A DNA stretch of 32,765 nt from Dehalococcoidia bacterium (GCA_016932645.1 JAFGCL010000198.1:1-32765), one strand, 5' to 3'; positions 23,392 through 31,645 are shown, numbered from the stretch's first letter. The notes: a model not told the origin generated them from the sequence alone. Translations and numbers: made by a program.

Positions 23392-25394
23392 TGGCATCTG
23401 ATGACGATGCGCCTGTGGTGGCGCTGGCGGGATTGCCCAATGTGGGCAAAAGCACAGTATTCAACCTCTTGACTGGCCTGTCCCAGCACGTCGGCAATTG
23501 GCCAGGAAAGACAATAGAGCAGAAGACTGGTGTGCTGCACGACAATGGCCTGACTATTCAACTGGTTGATCTGCCAGGCACATACAGCTTGACTGCCAAC
23601 TCCGTGGAAGAGCAGATTGCCAGAGACTACCTGGTGAAGGAGAAGCCGGATCTGGTAGTAGCCGTGCTGAATGCGGCCAGCATGGAACGCAGCCTGTATC
23701 TGGTGGCTGAACTCATCGAACTTGCGCCGCGGCTGGTGATCGCTCTGAATATGACCGATGTGGCGCGGCAGGAGGGGACGAAGGTCGATGCCAAGGCGCT
23801 GGAAGCAGCCCTCAACATAACAGTCGTTCCCATGGTGGCCAGCAGGAACCAGGGAGTGAAGGACCTGGTGAAGGTGATCGGGCAGGAGTACAGCCAACCA
23901 ACCGTCGCCCGGGTAGTGAGGCATATCGAGTCGGGCAGCGAAACCGAGGCTGACATATCCCACATAGCGCGACTTCTTACTGATGAGGACACAGCCCCCT
24001 ATCCCAGGCACTGGGCGGCGACGAAATTGCTGGAAGGGGACGAGCAGATCAACAGGCTGCTACGGGAGCGCGTATCTGAGGCCAGATGGTCGGAAATCGA
24101 CAGCTTCCTCAAGGACAGGGAGTCGGCTGCCATTGTTATAGCCGGACTGCGGTTCGACTGGGTGAGGAAGATACTGTTGACCGCTCAAGAGAAGCCGCCG
24201 ATAGGACAGGTCTCCATAACCGAAAGGCTTGATCGGGCCGCTACCCATCCCCTTTTTGGCCTGATCATACTGCTGATGGTAATGGGCCTGGCATTTGCGG
24301 TCGTGTACGGCATAGGCGTCCCTGTGCAGCAGTTCCTCCAGGTGAGTGTTGTTGAGAGAATGCAAGCGTTGGTGTTCGGCGAAATGACCTTTCTACCGGG
24401 CTGGCTGCAGGGACTTCTGGGTGATGGCATTCTTGGTGGCGTGGGGATGGTTTTGACCTTCGTGCCGATACTGTTCCTGTTCTTCGTGGCGTGGGGATTC
24501 CTGGAAGACGTTGGATACACGGCCCGGGTAGCTTTCGTCACCGACCGATACATGCACGCGATAGGACTACACGGCAAGTCGTCTCTGCCTTTGATGCTGG
24601 GCTTTGGATGCAATGTGCCGGCGGTTATGGGGACGCGCATCATCGAATCCAGGCGGGCTCGCCTGCTGACTGTGCTTGTAGCTCCTCTCATTCCCTGCAC
24701 CGGCAGGATGGCGGTGATTGCGGTGATCGCAGCGGCGCTTTTCGGCGGACGGGCGATACTGGTGACGGTCGGGGTCATTGCCTTGAGCCTTGTCGTTCTG
24801 GCGCTTCTCGGCTTCTTTCTGAATCGCTTCGTCCTTGGGGGCAAAAGGGCAGCGTTGATGATGGAGTTGCCCCTGTACCATTCGCCAAGTCCGCGCACCA
24901 TAGGATTGGGGGCTTGGCAACGTACGGCGGCCTTCATTAAGCGTGCCGGAACAGTTATCTTAATCGTATCCATCGTGGTTTGGGCCTTGTCATATTTCCC
25001 GGGAGGCAGTATCGAGGAGAGTTACCTGGCGGACATCGGGAGATGGCTCGAGCCAGTGGGGAAACTGATGGGGCTGAATTGGCAGGCCATGGTGGCCCTG
25101 CTTACAAGTTTCGTAGCCAAAGAGAACACCATCGCAACATTGGGTGTCCTTCTGGGACAGAATGAAGCCGGGCTCAACGAAGCGCTCAGGGCAATGTTGA
25201 CGCCGGCCGCCGGCATAGCGTTTCTGGTGGCCCAGGTGCTCTTCGTTCCCTGCGCGGCCACGGTTGCCTGCATCCGGCAGGAGACCGGCAGTTGGCGGTG
25301 GATGGCCTTTTCTCTAGGTCTGCAATTGGTGCTCTCGCTGGGCTTGGCCATCGTCGTGTTCCAAGTGGCAAAGCTGGTCGGAGTGGGGGTCTGA
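23391..25394 (+). CDS. feoB: Ferrous iron transport protein B
   Basis: About 667 residues. The N-terminal G domain shows GLPNVGKST (G1), the G2 Thr in WPGKTIEQKTG, DLPGTYSLT (G3) and NMTD (G4). The membrane part contains two Gate segments (GFGCNVPAVMGTRIIESRRARLLT and the later FVAKENTIATLG) and the core FeoB region. It takes up Fe2+ at the cytoplasmic membrane. The ATG at 23391 overlaps the regulator's stop (TGATG). The ORF track start at 23241 lies in the regulator and is not used. No separate feoA or feoC is present. Confidence 0.96.
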   Translation: MASDDDAPVVALAGLPNVGKSTVFNLLTGLSQHVGNWPGKTIEQKTGVLHDNGLTIQLVDLPGTYSLTANSVEEQIARDYLVKEKPDLVVAVLNAASMERSLYLVAELIELAPRLVIALNMTDVARQEGTKVDAKALEAALNITVVPMVASRNQGVKDLVKVIGQEYSQPTVARVVRHIESGSETEADISHIARLLTDEDTAPYPRHWAATKLLEGDEQINRLLRERVSEARWSEIDSFLKDRESAAIVIAGLRFDWVRKILLTAQEKPPIGQVSITERLDRAATHPLFGLIILLMVMGLAFAVVYGIGVPVQQFLQVSVVERMQALVFGEMTFLPGWLQGLLGDGILGGVGMVLTFVPILFLFFVAWGFLEDVGYTARVAFVTDRYMHAIGLHGKSSLPLMLGFGCNVPAVMGTRIIESRRARLLTVLVAPLIPCTGRMAVIAVIAAALFGGRAILVTVGVIALSLVVLALLGFFLNRFVLGGKRAALMMELPLYHSPSPRTIGLGAWQRTAAFIKRAGTVILIVSIVVWALSYFPGGSIEESYLADIGRWLEPVGKLMGLNWQAMVALLTSFVAKENTIATLGVLLGQNEAGLNEALRAMLTPAAGIAFLVAQVLFVPCAATVACIRQETGSWRWMAFSLGLQLVLSLGLAIVVFQVAKLVGVGV

Positions 25395-25402
25395 GAGGGA
25401 GG

Positions 25403-26059
25403 TCAACGTAGGTGCGCCAGTCTCAAGCGGATGGCGTCGTAGCGGCTGGTGATGTTGAGCTTGGAATAGAGCCGGGTTATGTGGTTCTTGACGGTCTTCT
25501 CCTCGAGCGAGAGTGCCTGGGCGATATCGGCATTGCTGCGGCCGTCGGCGATGAGTTCGAGGATTTCGGTTTCTCGCTCGGTGAGCGGCTCGACCGGTAT
25601 GAGGTCCGGCAAGGGATTGACACCCGGCTCATCCGAAGATAACTCTACCAGAGCTAGCGCCACGGCCGGGGATGGCGCGATCTCCTCGCCTGACGCTACC
25701 GCATAGACCGCCTTCAGCAGCTCATCGGGATCAAAGCGGCTGTAGACAAGGTATCCCCTGGCTCCGGCATGCAGAGTGCGTGCCAGGGTCTTGGCGTCTT
25801 CGGTGACGGTCAATATCAGTATCTTTGCTTCGGGGTGGCTGCGCAGTATCTCGGTGGTGGCGTCGATACCGTCGATGATGGGCATCCGGATGTCCATGAG
25901 AATAACATCCGCACGGTTCTTCTTCATCCACTGAATGGCCTCGGCCCCGGTAGAGGCCTCGCCGGAGACTTCGAGCGCCTCCTCCGCGTCCAGCAGGCTG
26001 CGCAGGCCTTGGCGAATCACAGGGTTGTCGTCGACGATGAGGAGTCTGGTTTTGGCCAT
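25403..26059 (-). CDS. NarL/FixJ-family response regulator
   Basis: 218 residues from the ATG at 26059. The receiver has the acidic pair D10/D11, phospho-acceptor D56 (ILMDIRMP) and T84 (LILTVTED). The conserved Lys of the last strand is replaced: GYLVYSRF instead of GYLLKD. A LuxR-type HTH occupies the C-terminal 60 residues (LTERETEILELIADGRSNADIAQAL, then KTVKNHITRLYSKL). Its kinase is encoded about 180 bp upstream on the same strand. The ORF track's extra 35 residues are translated from a dispersed repeat. The stop lies 8 bp from that of feoB. Confidence 0.93.
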   Translation of the reverse strand: MAKTRLLIVDDNPVIRQGLRSLLDAEEALEVSGEASTGAEAIQWMKKNRADVILMDIRMPIIDGIDATTEILRSHPEAKILILTVTEDAKTLARTLHAGARGYLVYSRFDPDELLKAVYAVASGEEIAPSPAVALALVELSSDEPGVNPLPDLIPVEPLTERETEILELIADGRSNADIAQALSLEEKTVKNHITRLYSKLNITSRYDAIRLRLAHLR

Positions 26060-26062
26060 TCT

Positions 26063-26220
26063 CAACCCCCTTGCCCCAACTCTTGGGGGATTAAGAGGAA
26101 AACTCTGGGGGACACCCCCGGTTCCCCCGGCAGGAGCTTCTCCTGCACCTCTTTCATACTTCATCCTTCATCATTCGGATTAAGGTAAACCCTCAAACTA
26201 CCGGTCCGCCCAAGGCGGTC
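26063..26220. repeat. Dispersed GC-rich repeat, copy A
   Basis: This begins CAACCCCCTTGCCCCAAC and TCTTGGGGG, continues to GGGGGACACCCCCGG and a perfect hairpin GCAGGAG-CTT-CTCCTGC, and ends with ACTACCGGTCCGCC...GGCGG. Related sequence occurs at 29886-29968 and 31431-31557. It fills the gap between the response regulator and histidine kinase genes. Confidence 0.75.
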
Positions 26221-26239
26221 TTCACCTGATCGTTCGCGA

Positions 26240-27448
26240 TCACTTAGGCGGGGGCAGCGGAACGGTAATCAACAAGCGAGTCCCATGGCTGCCGTCGACA
26301 GAAAGCTGGCCGTTCAGTTGCTCAACCCTTTCTTTCATTCCCGATAGGCCGTACTTGCCCCTGGACATCAGCGAGAAGACTTCAGCTGACGGGTAGCCGA
26401 TCCCTTTCCCATTGTCGGCAACCTCAAGGCGCACTTCCCCGGTTTGAAGTTCGAGGGAGACACCGACCTCCGAGGCGTTGGCATGCTTGCGGACGTTTTC
26501 AAGGGCCTCGGACAGGACGCTTCGCAGATTGTGGCTGGCCAGGAGTGGCAGAGTCCGGTCGTCGCCCGACGCTGCGAACCGGGCCCTGATGCCCGTAGCA
26601 TTACTCCATTCCGTCACGATGCGCGACATCTGGGACGCGATACCCGAATCCTGGCCCTCCGTCCGCAAGTCATGAATCATCTCCCTAATGTCCTGAGTGG
26701 AACGCTGACATACACCTTCAATGTACTGGGCCTTCTCTTTGGCTGCCGGTGAGACGGCGTGCCTGCCGAGAACATGAGCCTCGAGGGCGAGACCGTGAAG
26801 TGTCTTGAGCACGGTATCATGCAGATCCCGGGCGATCCGGCTCCGCTCCTCCAGAAGGGTGCGCTCCCGCACCAGGCTGGCGCTGCGGCGGCGCTCTCTT
26901 CGTGCCTCCTCGGTGACCAATCCCACTGACAGTGCTATGAAGAGCAGAAAGATGGCCCAGAAGGCGTAGCCAGTCCAGCTGAATTCCGATCCATACTCCG
27001 AGACTCGGTAGAGCATGGCTGCGGTCAGACCGGCAACGAAGACACCTTCCATGATCAGGCTGGCCAGGAGGCCGAAGCGGACGGCTGCTTCGATAATGAC
27101 GAAGGCAAAGGCACCGTAGGCGGCCGTCTGGCCTTGCAGAAACTGGAAGATCATGGCCCAGGCGAAGGCCGCCACCAGAGCTTGGCTCAGGACTCCCAGG
27201 AGTACCTGCCTTTGGATGGTGATGATGCGCCGGTTCAGAAAAGCGGCGATGGCGGACCATACGGCAAGAAGAACGGTCAGGACGACTACGGTGATGGTGG
27301 ACACGGGGTTGTAGGCAATGCCCATGGCTATCAGCACCGGAACTCCCAGCCAGTGTACGACTATGAAGATCCATTCCAGGCTCTTCATGTCCTTAAGACT
27401 GCGTTCGCCTGAAAGAGACGTCAGAGTCGCGCTGAGATTCACTGTCAC
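26240..27448 (-). CDS. Sensor histidine kinase, NarL-partner (HisKA_3) type
   Basis: 402 residues. Six or so membrane helices span about residues 27-190 with only short loops, so no large outer sensing domain is present. A coiled linker leads to the dimerisation motif ERSRIARDLHDTVLKTLHG with the phospho-acceptor His, then a HATPase domain with SEALENVRKHA, VADNGKGIG and GKYGLSGMKERVEQLNG. It probably senses a membrane or redox cue. The GTG at 27448 has a GAGGTG just upstream; a second GTG (27442) and an ATG at 27388 are alternatives. It pairs with the downstream response regulator; copy A of the repeat separates the two. Confidence 0.92.
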   Translation of the reverse strand: MTVNLSATLTSLSGERSLKDMKSLEWIFIVVHWLGVPVLIAMGIAYNPVSTITVVVLTVLLAVWSAIAAFLNRRIITIQRQVLLGVLSQALVAAFAWAMIFQFLQGQTAAYGAFAFVIIEAAVRFGLLASLIMEGVFVAGLTAAMLYRVSEYGSEFSWTGYAFWAIFLLFIALSVGLVTEEARRERRRSASLVRERTLLEERSRIARDLHDTVLKTLHGLALEAHVLGRHAVSPAAKEKAQYIEGVCQRSTQDIREMIHDLRTEGQDSGIASQMSRIVTEWSNATGIRARFAASGDDRTLPLLASHNLRSVLSEALENVRKHANASEVGVSLELQTGEVRLEVADNGKGIGYPSAEVFSLMSRGKYGLSGMKERVEQLNGQLSVDGSHGTRLLITVPLPPPK

Positions 27449-27606
27449 CTCAGATCAAGTCGGCACGCATGGTGCGGAAAGCTGACTATATTGTACACGA
27501 TCGAGGCCGTTGCGTCTGTGGACGGCAGAATAGGGATCAAGGTCTCAAGACGGCGGCAGGATTGGCGCTACATATTGGTGTCAACAACGGAGAACTGAGG
27601 TTGAAG

Positions 27607-27837
27607 ATGAACTGGTTTGAACGACATCTGAACTGGACTACGGTGGTGACATTGCTGGTGGCATATGCGGCAATGGCCGTATACGTCGGATTGTTCGAGA
27701 TGGGTGGGTGGAGATGTGTACTGGTTGCCTGTCTGATCCCTCTGCTACCTTGCGGATGGGTCATCAAGAAGAAGTCACAAAGCCCTTCCGGTGGCTTGCT
27801 GTGGTATGCGCAACATCTGCCGTCTGCGGATACGTGA
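27607..27837 (+). CDS. Small membrane protein, MNWFERHLNW type
   Basis: 76 residues with GAGG 6 nt before the ATG at 27607. It opens MNWFERHLNWTTVVTLLVAY and has two hydrophobic segments; similar short proteins of unknown function occur in Chloroflexota. After GWVIKKKSQS the frame turns into a non-hydrophobic tail (SGGLLWYAQHLPSADT). The overlapping +2 frame continues with a hydrophobic FRWLAVVCATSA, so the gene may be frameshifted or end by overlap. Confidence 0.55.
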   Translation: MNWFERHLNWTTVVTLLVAYAAMAVYVGLFEMGGWRCVLVACLIPLLPCGWVIKKKSQSPSGGLLWYAQHLPSADT

Positions 27838-28409
27838 GTTTGTGCGTTGTTGGACACCACTACTTCTATGGCTGGATTCCGTTCACCCGAGTCATTCCAG
27901 TCATCGTAGGGGCTGTACCTATGGCTCAGGCGAATCGGAGCAGGATTGTAGCCGCAGAGTCGAGGAGCATGTCTCCAACCTCCGCTAGTGGTTGGTCGAA
28001 TCGGAATCCAGCGTTGGATATCGGTGGTGTATCCATCGGTCTGGTTCTATTCGGCGGCGTTATAGGGCTGTTGGTCTACATGGGCACGCGCGAAATGTCT
28101 GCAGAGTATGTGGTATCGGCCGCGGCGCTTTGCCTGGCGGCACTCCTCCTGTGTCTGCCCGTAAGCATCTATGTAGCCAGCCCCGTTAGTTGTCTCGTGG
28201 CCCGCCTTATGATGGTGATGCTGGTTGCACCCGGGATCATCGGAGTTGTATTCGGAGGTGGCATGGTGATCGGGGAGAGTCACGATCCTGGCTACGGCAT
28301 GGGGTTCATCGGAGGCTATCTCCTGGCAGCGACTGGTGTGCTATTAGCGTCGGCTGGGGTGTTGGGGTTGAAGGCGCGGGAAGGGCTAAAGAGGGCAGGA
28401 GAGTGGTGA
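27756..28409 (+). CDS. Hypothetical polytopic membrane protein
   Basis: About 217 residues from the ATG at 27756 (MGHQEEVTKPFRW); the ORF track frame starts at 27708, but all starts lack a good Shine-Dalgarno. About five membrane segments are seen, the last near LLAATGVLLASAGVLGLKAREGL. A middle Ser/Arg-rich loop (about residues 55-90) separates the first two helices from the rest. No family is recognised. It overlaps the preceding small ORF by about 80 bp in another frame, raising the possibility that both are one broken gene. Confidence 0.55.
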   Translation: MGHQEEVTKPFRWLAVVCATSAVCGYVSLCVVGHHYFYGWIPFTRVIPVIVGAVPMAQANRSRIVAAESRSMSPTSASGWSNRNPALDIGGVSIGLVLFGGVIGLLVYMGTREMSAEYVVSAAALCLAALLLCLPVSIYVASPVSCLVARLMMVMLVAPGIIGVVFGGGMVIGESHDPGYGMGFIGGYLLAATGVLLASAGVLGLKAREGLKRAGEW

Positions 28410-28434
28410 GGAGGGGGCGCTAGGCGGGGGTCAT

Positions 28435-28791
28435 CTACTCGACAATAATCTCGGCACCCTGCCTCGCGGCCTTGAGGACCTCTGGGTCACCGATGATTCT
28501 GCCGAGGACGGTAACGGGGCTGGCCGCGCGGATCTCATTGCCGCGGCTGGCGGGCGTCCGCCCGAAGAACAGGCATAGCGACGGACCGTCGGGCCAATAG
28601 GCCACATCGCCCATCTCGACCACTTCCTTACCGTTCTCGATACCAATCCTCAGAGGCACGTCAAAGTAGATCTCGTCTCCCCAGATATTCGCCCTTGCTT
28701 CAATTGGCAGGATTTTTATGAGGGCCTTGGCGGTCTCGGTGTTGTTCAATCCAGCCTGGATCTCGACAGTTCCAACTCTGATGCGGATCAT
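28435..28791 (-). CDS. Cyclophilin-like fold protein (DUF369/TM1367 type)
   Basis: 118 residues. It shows the small beta-barrel pattern of the cyclophilin-like (PF04126) family: strand-rich start, then WGDEIYFDVPL, VVEMGDVAYWPDGPSLCLFFGRTP, ending in ASPVTVLGRIIGD. Whether such proteins have prolyl isomerase activity is not known. The gene begins 18 bp after the histone deacetylase stop and likely shares its message. Confidence 0.85.
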   Translation of the reverse strand: MIRIRVGTVEIQAGLNNTETAKALIKILPIEARANIWGDEIYFDVPLRIGIENGKEVVEMGDVAYWPDGPSLCLFFGRTPASRGNEIRAASPVTVLGRIIGDPEVLKAARQGAEIIVE

Positions 28792-28809
28792 ATTGGCTAT
28801 GACTTCACC

Positions 28810-29880
28810 TCAGATCTTAAAGCACTCCCAGTAGCCCTCAAGGTTCCTCTTGACCTCGTCTACGACCTGTTTGGTCTCGTTGAGCCCGGAATCCTTCCGC
28901 AGCGGAAAGAGGAATGGCTCCTTGAAATCGAGATCGAGATCGGCTGATCCGGCGACCAGGGCGAGCCAGGCGACTGGGAGAACCGTCTGATTGTAGCCGC
29001 TGCCCAGAAGGTCGACCCTGCGTCCTTCGCACACACGTTCGGCGACCTCCTTCACCTTGCGTCCGATCATATAGAAACCGTTCATCGTGAGGCCGAGGTC
29101 GGTGAGTTCGTCGGCGAAGTGAGGGTCAGAACCGCCGTTCCGGATGATGATCTGCGGCTGGAACTCCTCGGCGAGGGGCGCGAATATCTGGTCCAGGGCG
29201 TACTCGTAGGCCTGGTCGGACGCTCCGGGAGTCATGGGCACATTCACGGTGAACCCCTTTCCTCTGCCCTCACCGATCTCATGAGAGAACCCGGTGCCCG
29301 GATAAAGGGTGTGCGGGTCCTGGTGCAGGTCGATTAAGAGGACTCTGGGTTCCTGGTAGAAAACGTGACATGTCCCATCACCTGCGTGGGCGTCGGTGTC
29401 GAGTATGAGAACTCTCTCCAGCCCGTGGTTTTCCAGGAGATTCAGAGCGGAGATCGCCACATCATTGTAGATGCAGAAACCCGCAGCGTAGTTGCTCCGG
29501 GCGTGGTGCAGACCACCGCCGACTCCCACCGCATGAGCCACGTCCGATTCACAAACCAACTCCGAGGCTGTCATCGAAGCTCCGACTATGAATCGCGCGG
29601 CCCTCTCCATCCCCGGCTGGAGAGGGGTGTCCGGGCTCATGTAGGCGTAGCTTGCCGTCCAGGCCCCATTGGATGCGGCTAACAGGTCGCGGATGTAGCT
29701 CTTGTCATGGACCAGCGTCAGTTCTTCGTCGGAGGCGCACCTTGGCTCAATCTCTTGGTAGGCATCGACTTTGGCCCGAAGCAGATTCATGAAATTGCTG
29801 TAGCGGTCACTACGGAACGGATGACCGGGGCCGAAGTCGTATCCCTTGATGTCGTCGCTGTAGATTATGGCGGGTGTCAT
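28810..29880 (-). CDS. Histone deacetylase-family protein (acetoin utilisation/acetylpolyamine amidohydrolase-like)
   Basis: 356 residues from the ATG at 29880. The zinc-dependent deacetylase site is intact: GGGLHHARSNYAAGFCIYNDVAISA with the His pair, LDTDAHAGDGT with Asp and His ligands, NGGSDPHF with the third Asp, and GSGYN with the transition-state Tyr. Bacterial members remove acetyl groups from proteins or polyamines; the substrate here is unknown. The longer ORF-track N-terminus is translated repeat. A G-rich stretch from the repeat lies 8 nt before the ATG and may act as Shine-Dalgarno. It is co-oriented with the cyclophilin-like gene downstream. Confidence 0.92.
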   Translation of the reverse strand: MTPAIIYSDDIKGYDFGPGHPFRSDRYSNFMNLLRAKVDAYQEIEPRCASDEELTLVHDKSYIRDLLAASNGAWTASYAYMSPDTPLQPGMERAARFIVGASMTASELVCESDVAHAVGVGGGLHHARSNYAAGFCIYNDVAISALNLLENHGLERVLILDTDAHAGDGTCHVFYQEPRVLLIDLHQDPHTLYPGTGFSHEIGEGRGKGFTVNVPMTPGASDQAYEYALDQIFAPLAEEFQPQIIIRNGGSDPHFADELTDLGLTMNGFYMIGRKVKEVAERVCEGRRVDLLGSGYNQTVLPVAWLALVAGSADLDLDFKEPFLFPLRKDSGLNETKQVVDEVKRNLEGYWECFKI

Positions 29881-29885
29881 TACAT

Positions 29886-29968
29886 CAACCCCCTGGCCCC
29901 CATTCTTGGGGGTTTGAAAAGAGGAGGAATTGAGGGACACCCTCAAACTCCCGGCAGCGTCCCGCTGC
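29886..29968. repeat. Dispersed GC-rich repeat, copy B
   Basis: This starts CAACCCCCTGGCCCCCATTC, then TTGGGGG, then GAGGGACACCCTC and a hairpin GCAGCG-TCC-CGCTGC. The layout matches copy A closely. It lies immediately upstream of the histone deacetylase ATG. Confidence 0.75.
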
Positions 29969-29973
29969 ATTGT

Positions 29974-30002
29974 CTATTTGATCTCGATCAGGATGTCGGA
30001 TG
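29974..30002 (-). pseudogene. Tiny remnant resembling the 3' end of dnaJ
   Basis: On the minus strand a frame reads P-S-D-I-L-I-E-I-K-stop. The dnaJ gene at 30628 ends [11 protein letters not shown]-stop, and the DNA matches over most of this stretch (GATCTxGATCAGGATxTC on the plus strand). It lies just after the stop of the 189-residue gene. It may be a leftover of a duplicated or interrupted dnaJ; the match is short. Confidence 0.4.
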
Positions 30003-30005
30003 GAC

Positions 30006-30575
30006 TCACGGCCGAAACGAGTCACGTTCGAGCAACCTTCCCTTCACCTTGGCAGTTCTCTCTAGCCGCGCAAGTGCTGCGTTGTAGAAGACGATGAAGT
30101 CGTTCACTGCCTGCTTCTTGCCGATTGACATCCTTGGGTCGGTGTACCCACATACTGGGCATTCGCTGTCTGTGAAGAGGTCGCCACGAGCGTTCACTTC
30201 TGCGGTCTGCGGTAGCGGTCGAAGTAGGGCTAGGCTCGGGGGTTTGAAGCAAAGGGGACATATGAAGCGCTGAACGAACTTGTCCCTTTCGGTGAGAGTA
30301 GCTAGTCTCGAATTCGCGATCCACCTTCCGAGAGGGGTCAATGCAAGCACGCTGCCACGCTCCTCTACCACCCAGCGTTTCCTGTGTTCGGACACCTTCT
30401 TATGATTGCCTGGGCAGTGTCTCATCGGCATGCCTCGCAGGCCTATCCGGCGGCCCTGCTCTTCCATGATGTTGGCAAGAAGGTCAGTCGTCCGCATCGG
30501 CCGCTTGCTGGGGGCCCTGACTATCAAGTACCGTTCGTGCCAGTTGGGATGTATCCAACCTTCTATCGTGGCCAT
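30006..30575 (-). CDS. Hypothetical protein with two CxxC pairs (zinc-ribbon-like)
   Basis: 189 residues from the ATG at 30575 with AAAGGAG 6 nt upstream. CPLC (about residue 107) and CPVC (about residue 140) form a likely structural zinc site. A basic N-terminal half contains RHCPGNHKKVSEHRKRWVVEE, and ALTPLGRWI could be the end of a winged helix. Nucleic-acid binding is possible. No family is recognised. It sits between dnaJ and the deacetylase gene and is flanked by dnaJ 3'-end-like sequences. Confidence 0.65.
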   Translation of the reverse strand: MATIEGWIHPNWHERYLIVRAPSKRPMRTTDLLANIMEEQGRRIGLRGMPMRHCPGNHKKVSEHRKRWVVEERGSVLALTPLGRWIANSRLATLTERDKFVQRFICPLCFKPPSLALLRPLPQTAEVNARGDLFTDSECPVCGYTDPRMSIGKKQAVNDFIVFYNAALARLERTAKVKGRLLERDSFRP

Positions 30576-30627
30576 GCATGCTCCTTTCGATTCACCCGGC
30601 ATGTCTGCAGCATACCACGGCAGTCGC

Positions 30628-31275
30628 CTATATCGTCTTGATCTTGATCAGGATATCCCCGGGGCAACCGTCGGTTACCTGGCATGCATTCCCCAGCCTG
30701 AGAACGTTTCCTGATTTCACGCCGGGAGGCACCTTCACCTCGAGCTTCTTCCCCTTGCGGTTGAGAAGCTTCTTGGTTCCTTTCTTGGCCTCGGACCTTG
30801 TAATGGTGAGTTCGTACCGGACGTCCTGGCCATGAGGCCCCCTGGTCTGATGGAAGAAGTACTCCGGGTTAATGTTGCTGAATCTCATGGTGCCCCCGGG
30901 ACCATAGCTGAAGGTGAAATGGCCGCCAGAACCTCTCATCGCATTGCCGAAGATGTTCTGCAGGAAGTCATAGCCGAGGCCTGACTGGCCAAACTCGCGC
31001 ATAAGATCCTCGAAGGTAGTCCTGGTTCCGGCATTTCCGAAGATATCATTTACGCTGCCCGTGGTGCCGAACCGGTCGTATTGCTGCCGCTTCTCTGCGT
31101 TGCCCAGAACGCCGTAGGCTTCGTTGATCTCCTTGAACTTCTCATTAGCCCAGGCTTCCTTTCCGGGGTTCTTATCGGGGTGGTACTGCATGGCCAGCTT
31201 CCGGTAGGCCTTCTTGATGGCATCTTCGCTGGCGTTCTTTGGCACACCCAGTATGTTGTAGTAGTCTTTGGCCAT
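30628..31275 (-). CDS. DnaJ-like co-chaperone, short CbpA type
   Basis: 215 residues. The J domain (1-68) starts [15 protein letters not shown] and has the HPD motif in YHPDKNPG. A Gly/Phe-rich stretch follows ([18 protein letters not shown]). Only one C-terminal beta domain remains ([18 protein letters not shown] to [16 protein letters not shown]), and no zinc-finger CxxCxGxG repeats are present. Full CbpA proteins are about 300 residues, so the second C-terminal domain and dimer helix are missing. It should stimulate DnaK ATPase. GGAG lies 5 nt before the ATG. Confidence 0.9.
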   Translation of the reverse strand: MAKDYYNILGVPKNASEDAIKKAYRKLAMQYHPDKNPGKEAWANEKFKEINEAYGVLGNAEKRQQYDRFGTTGSVNDIFGNAGTRTTFEDLMREFGQSGLGYDFLQNIFGNAMRGSGGHFTFSYGPGGTMRFSNINPEYFFHQTRGPHGQDVRYELTITRSEAKKGTKKLLNRKGKKLEVKVPPGVKSGNVLRLGNACQVTDGCPGDILIKIKTI

Positions 31276-31430
31276 TCTTCTCCGGTGCTTACGCTTTCTC
31301 TGCTGCCCGGCCCGGCCTGTTGTGCGGCGGATTCCTCATCGGGCGGATTTTGGAGACAAGTATAGCATCTATGTTGATTGTGCTCTAACCCGGTTTGGGT
31401 CATCGGCATGAACGTAGTGGTGACGCCGGC

Positions 31431-31557
31431 CAACCCCCTTTGTCCCACACTCTTGGGGGAAGGCGAGGAACTGAGCGACATCCTTCGTCCTGAGGCGAAC
31501 CTTCGGCTACACTACCGGTCCGCCTGAGGCGGATCATTCCTGCGCAGGCGGGAATCA
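31431..31557. repeat. Dispersed GC-rich repeat, copy C, with REP-like end
   Basis: This begins CAACCCCCTTTGTCCCACAC and TCTTGGGGG, continues through ACTACCGGTCCGCCTGAGGCGG (as in copy A) and ends with ATTCCTGCGCAGGCGGGAATC, shared with the repeat at 21514-21540. The remaining bases between 31276 and 31650 hold no convincing gene. Confidence 0.7.
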
Positions 31558-31645
31558 TAGCCTCGATCTCACGGGAAGGTGCAAATCGTGCGTAGGAGAC
31601 ACTGTTTCGATTTGAGAAGGGAAGGAGGATGAGGCGATGCCATCC

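Noticed and set aside
23292-24011. Minus-strand ORF of 239 codons
   Set aside because: It is antisense to the feoB G domain.
26063-26220. Possible CRISPR-like repeats
   Set aside because: The copies are far apart, not regularly spaced, and no cas genes are present.
27481-27500. TGTACA palindrome as an operator for the two-component genes
   Set aside because: It is too short and lacks matching promoter elements to support.
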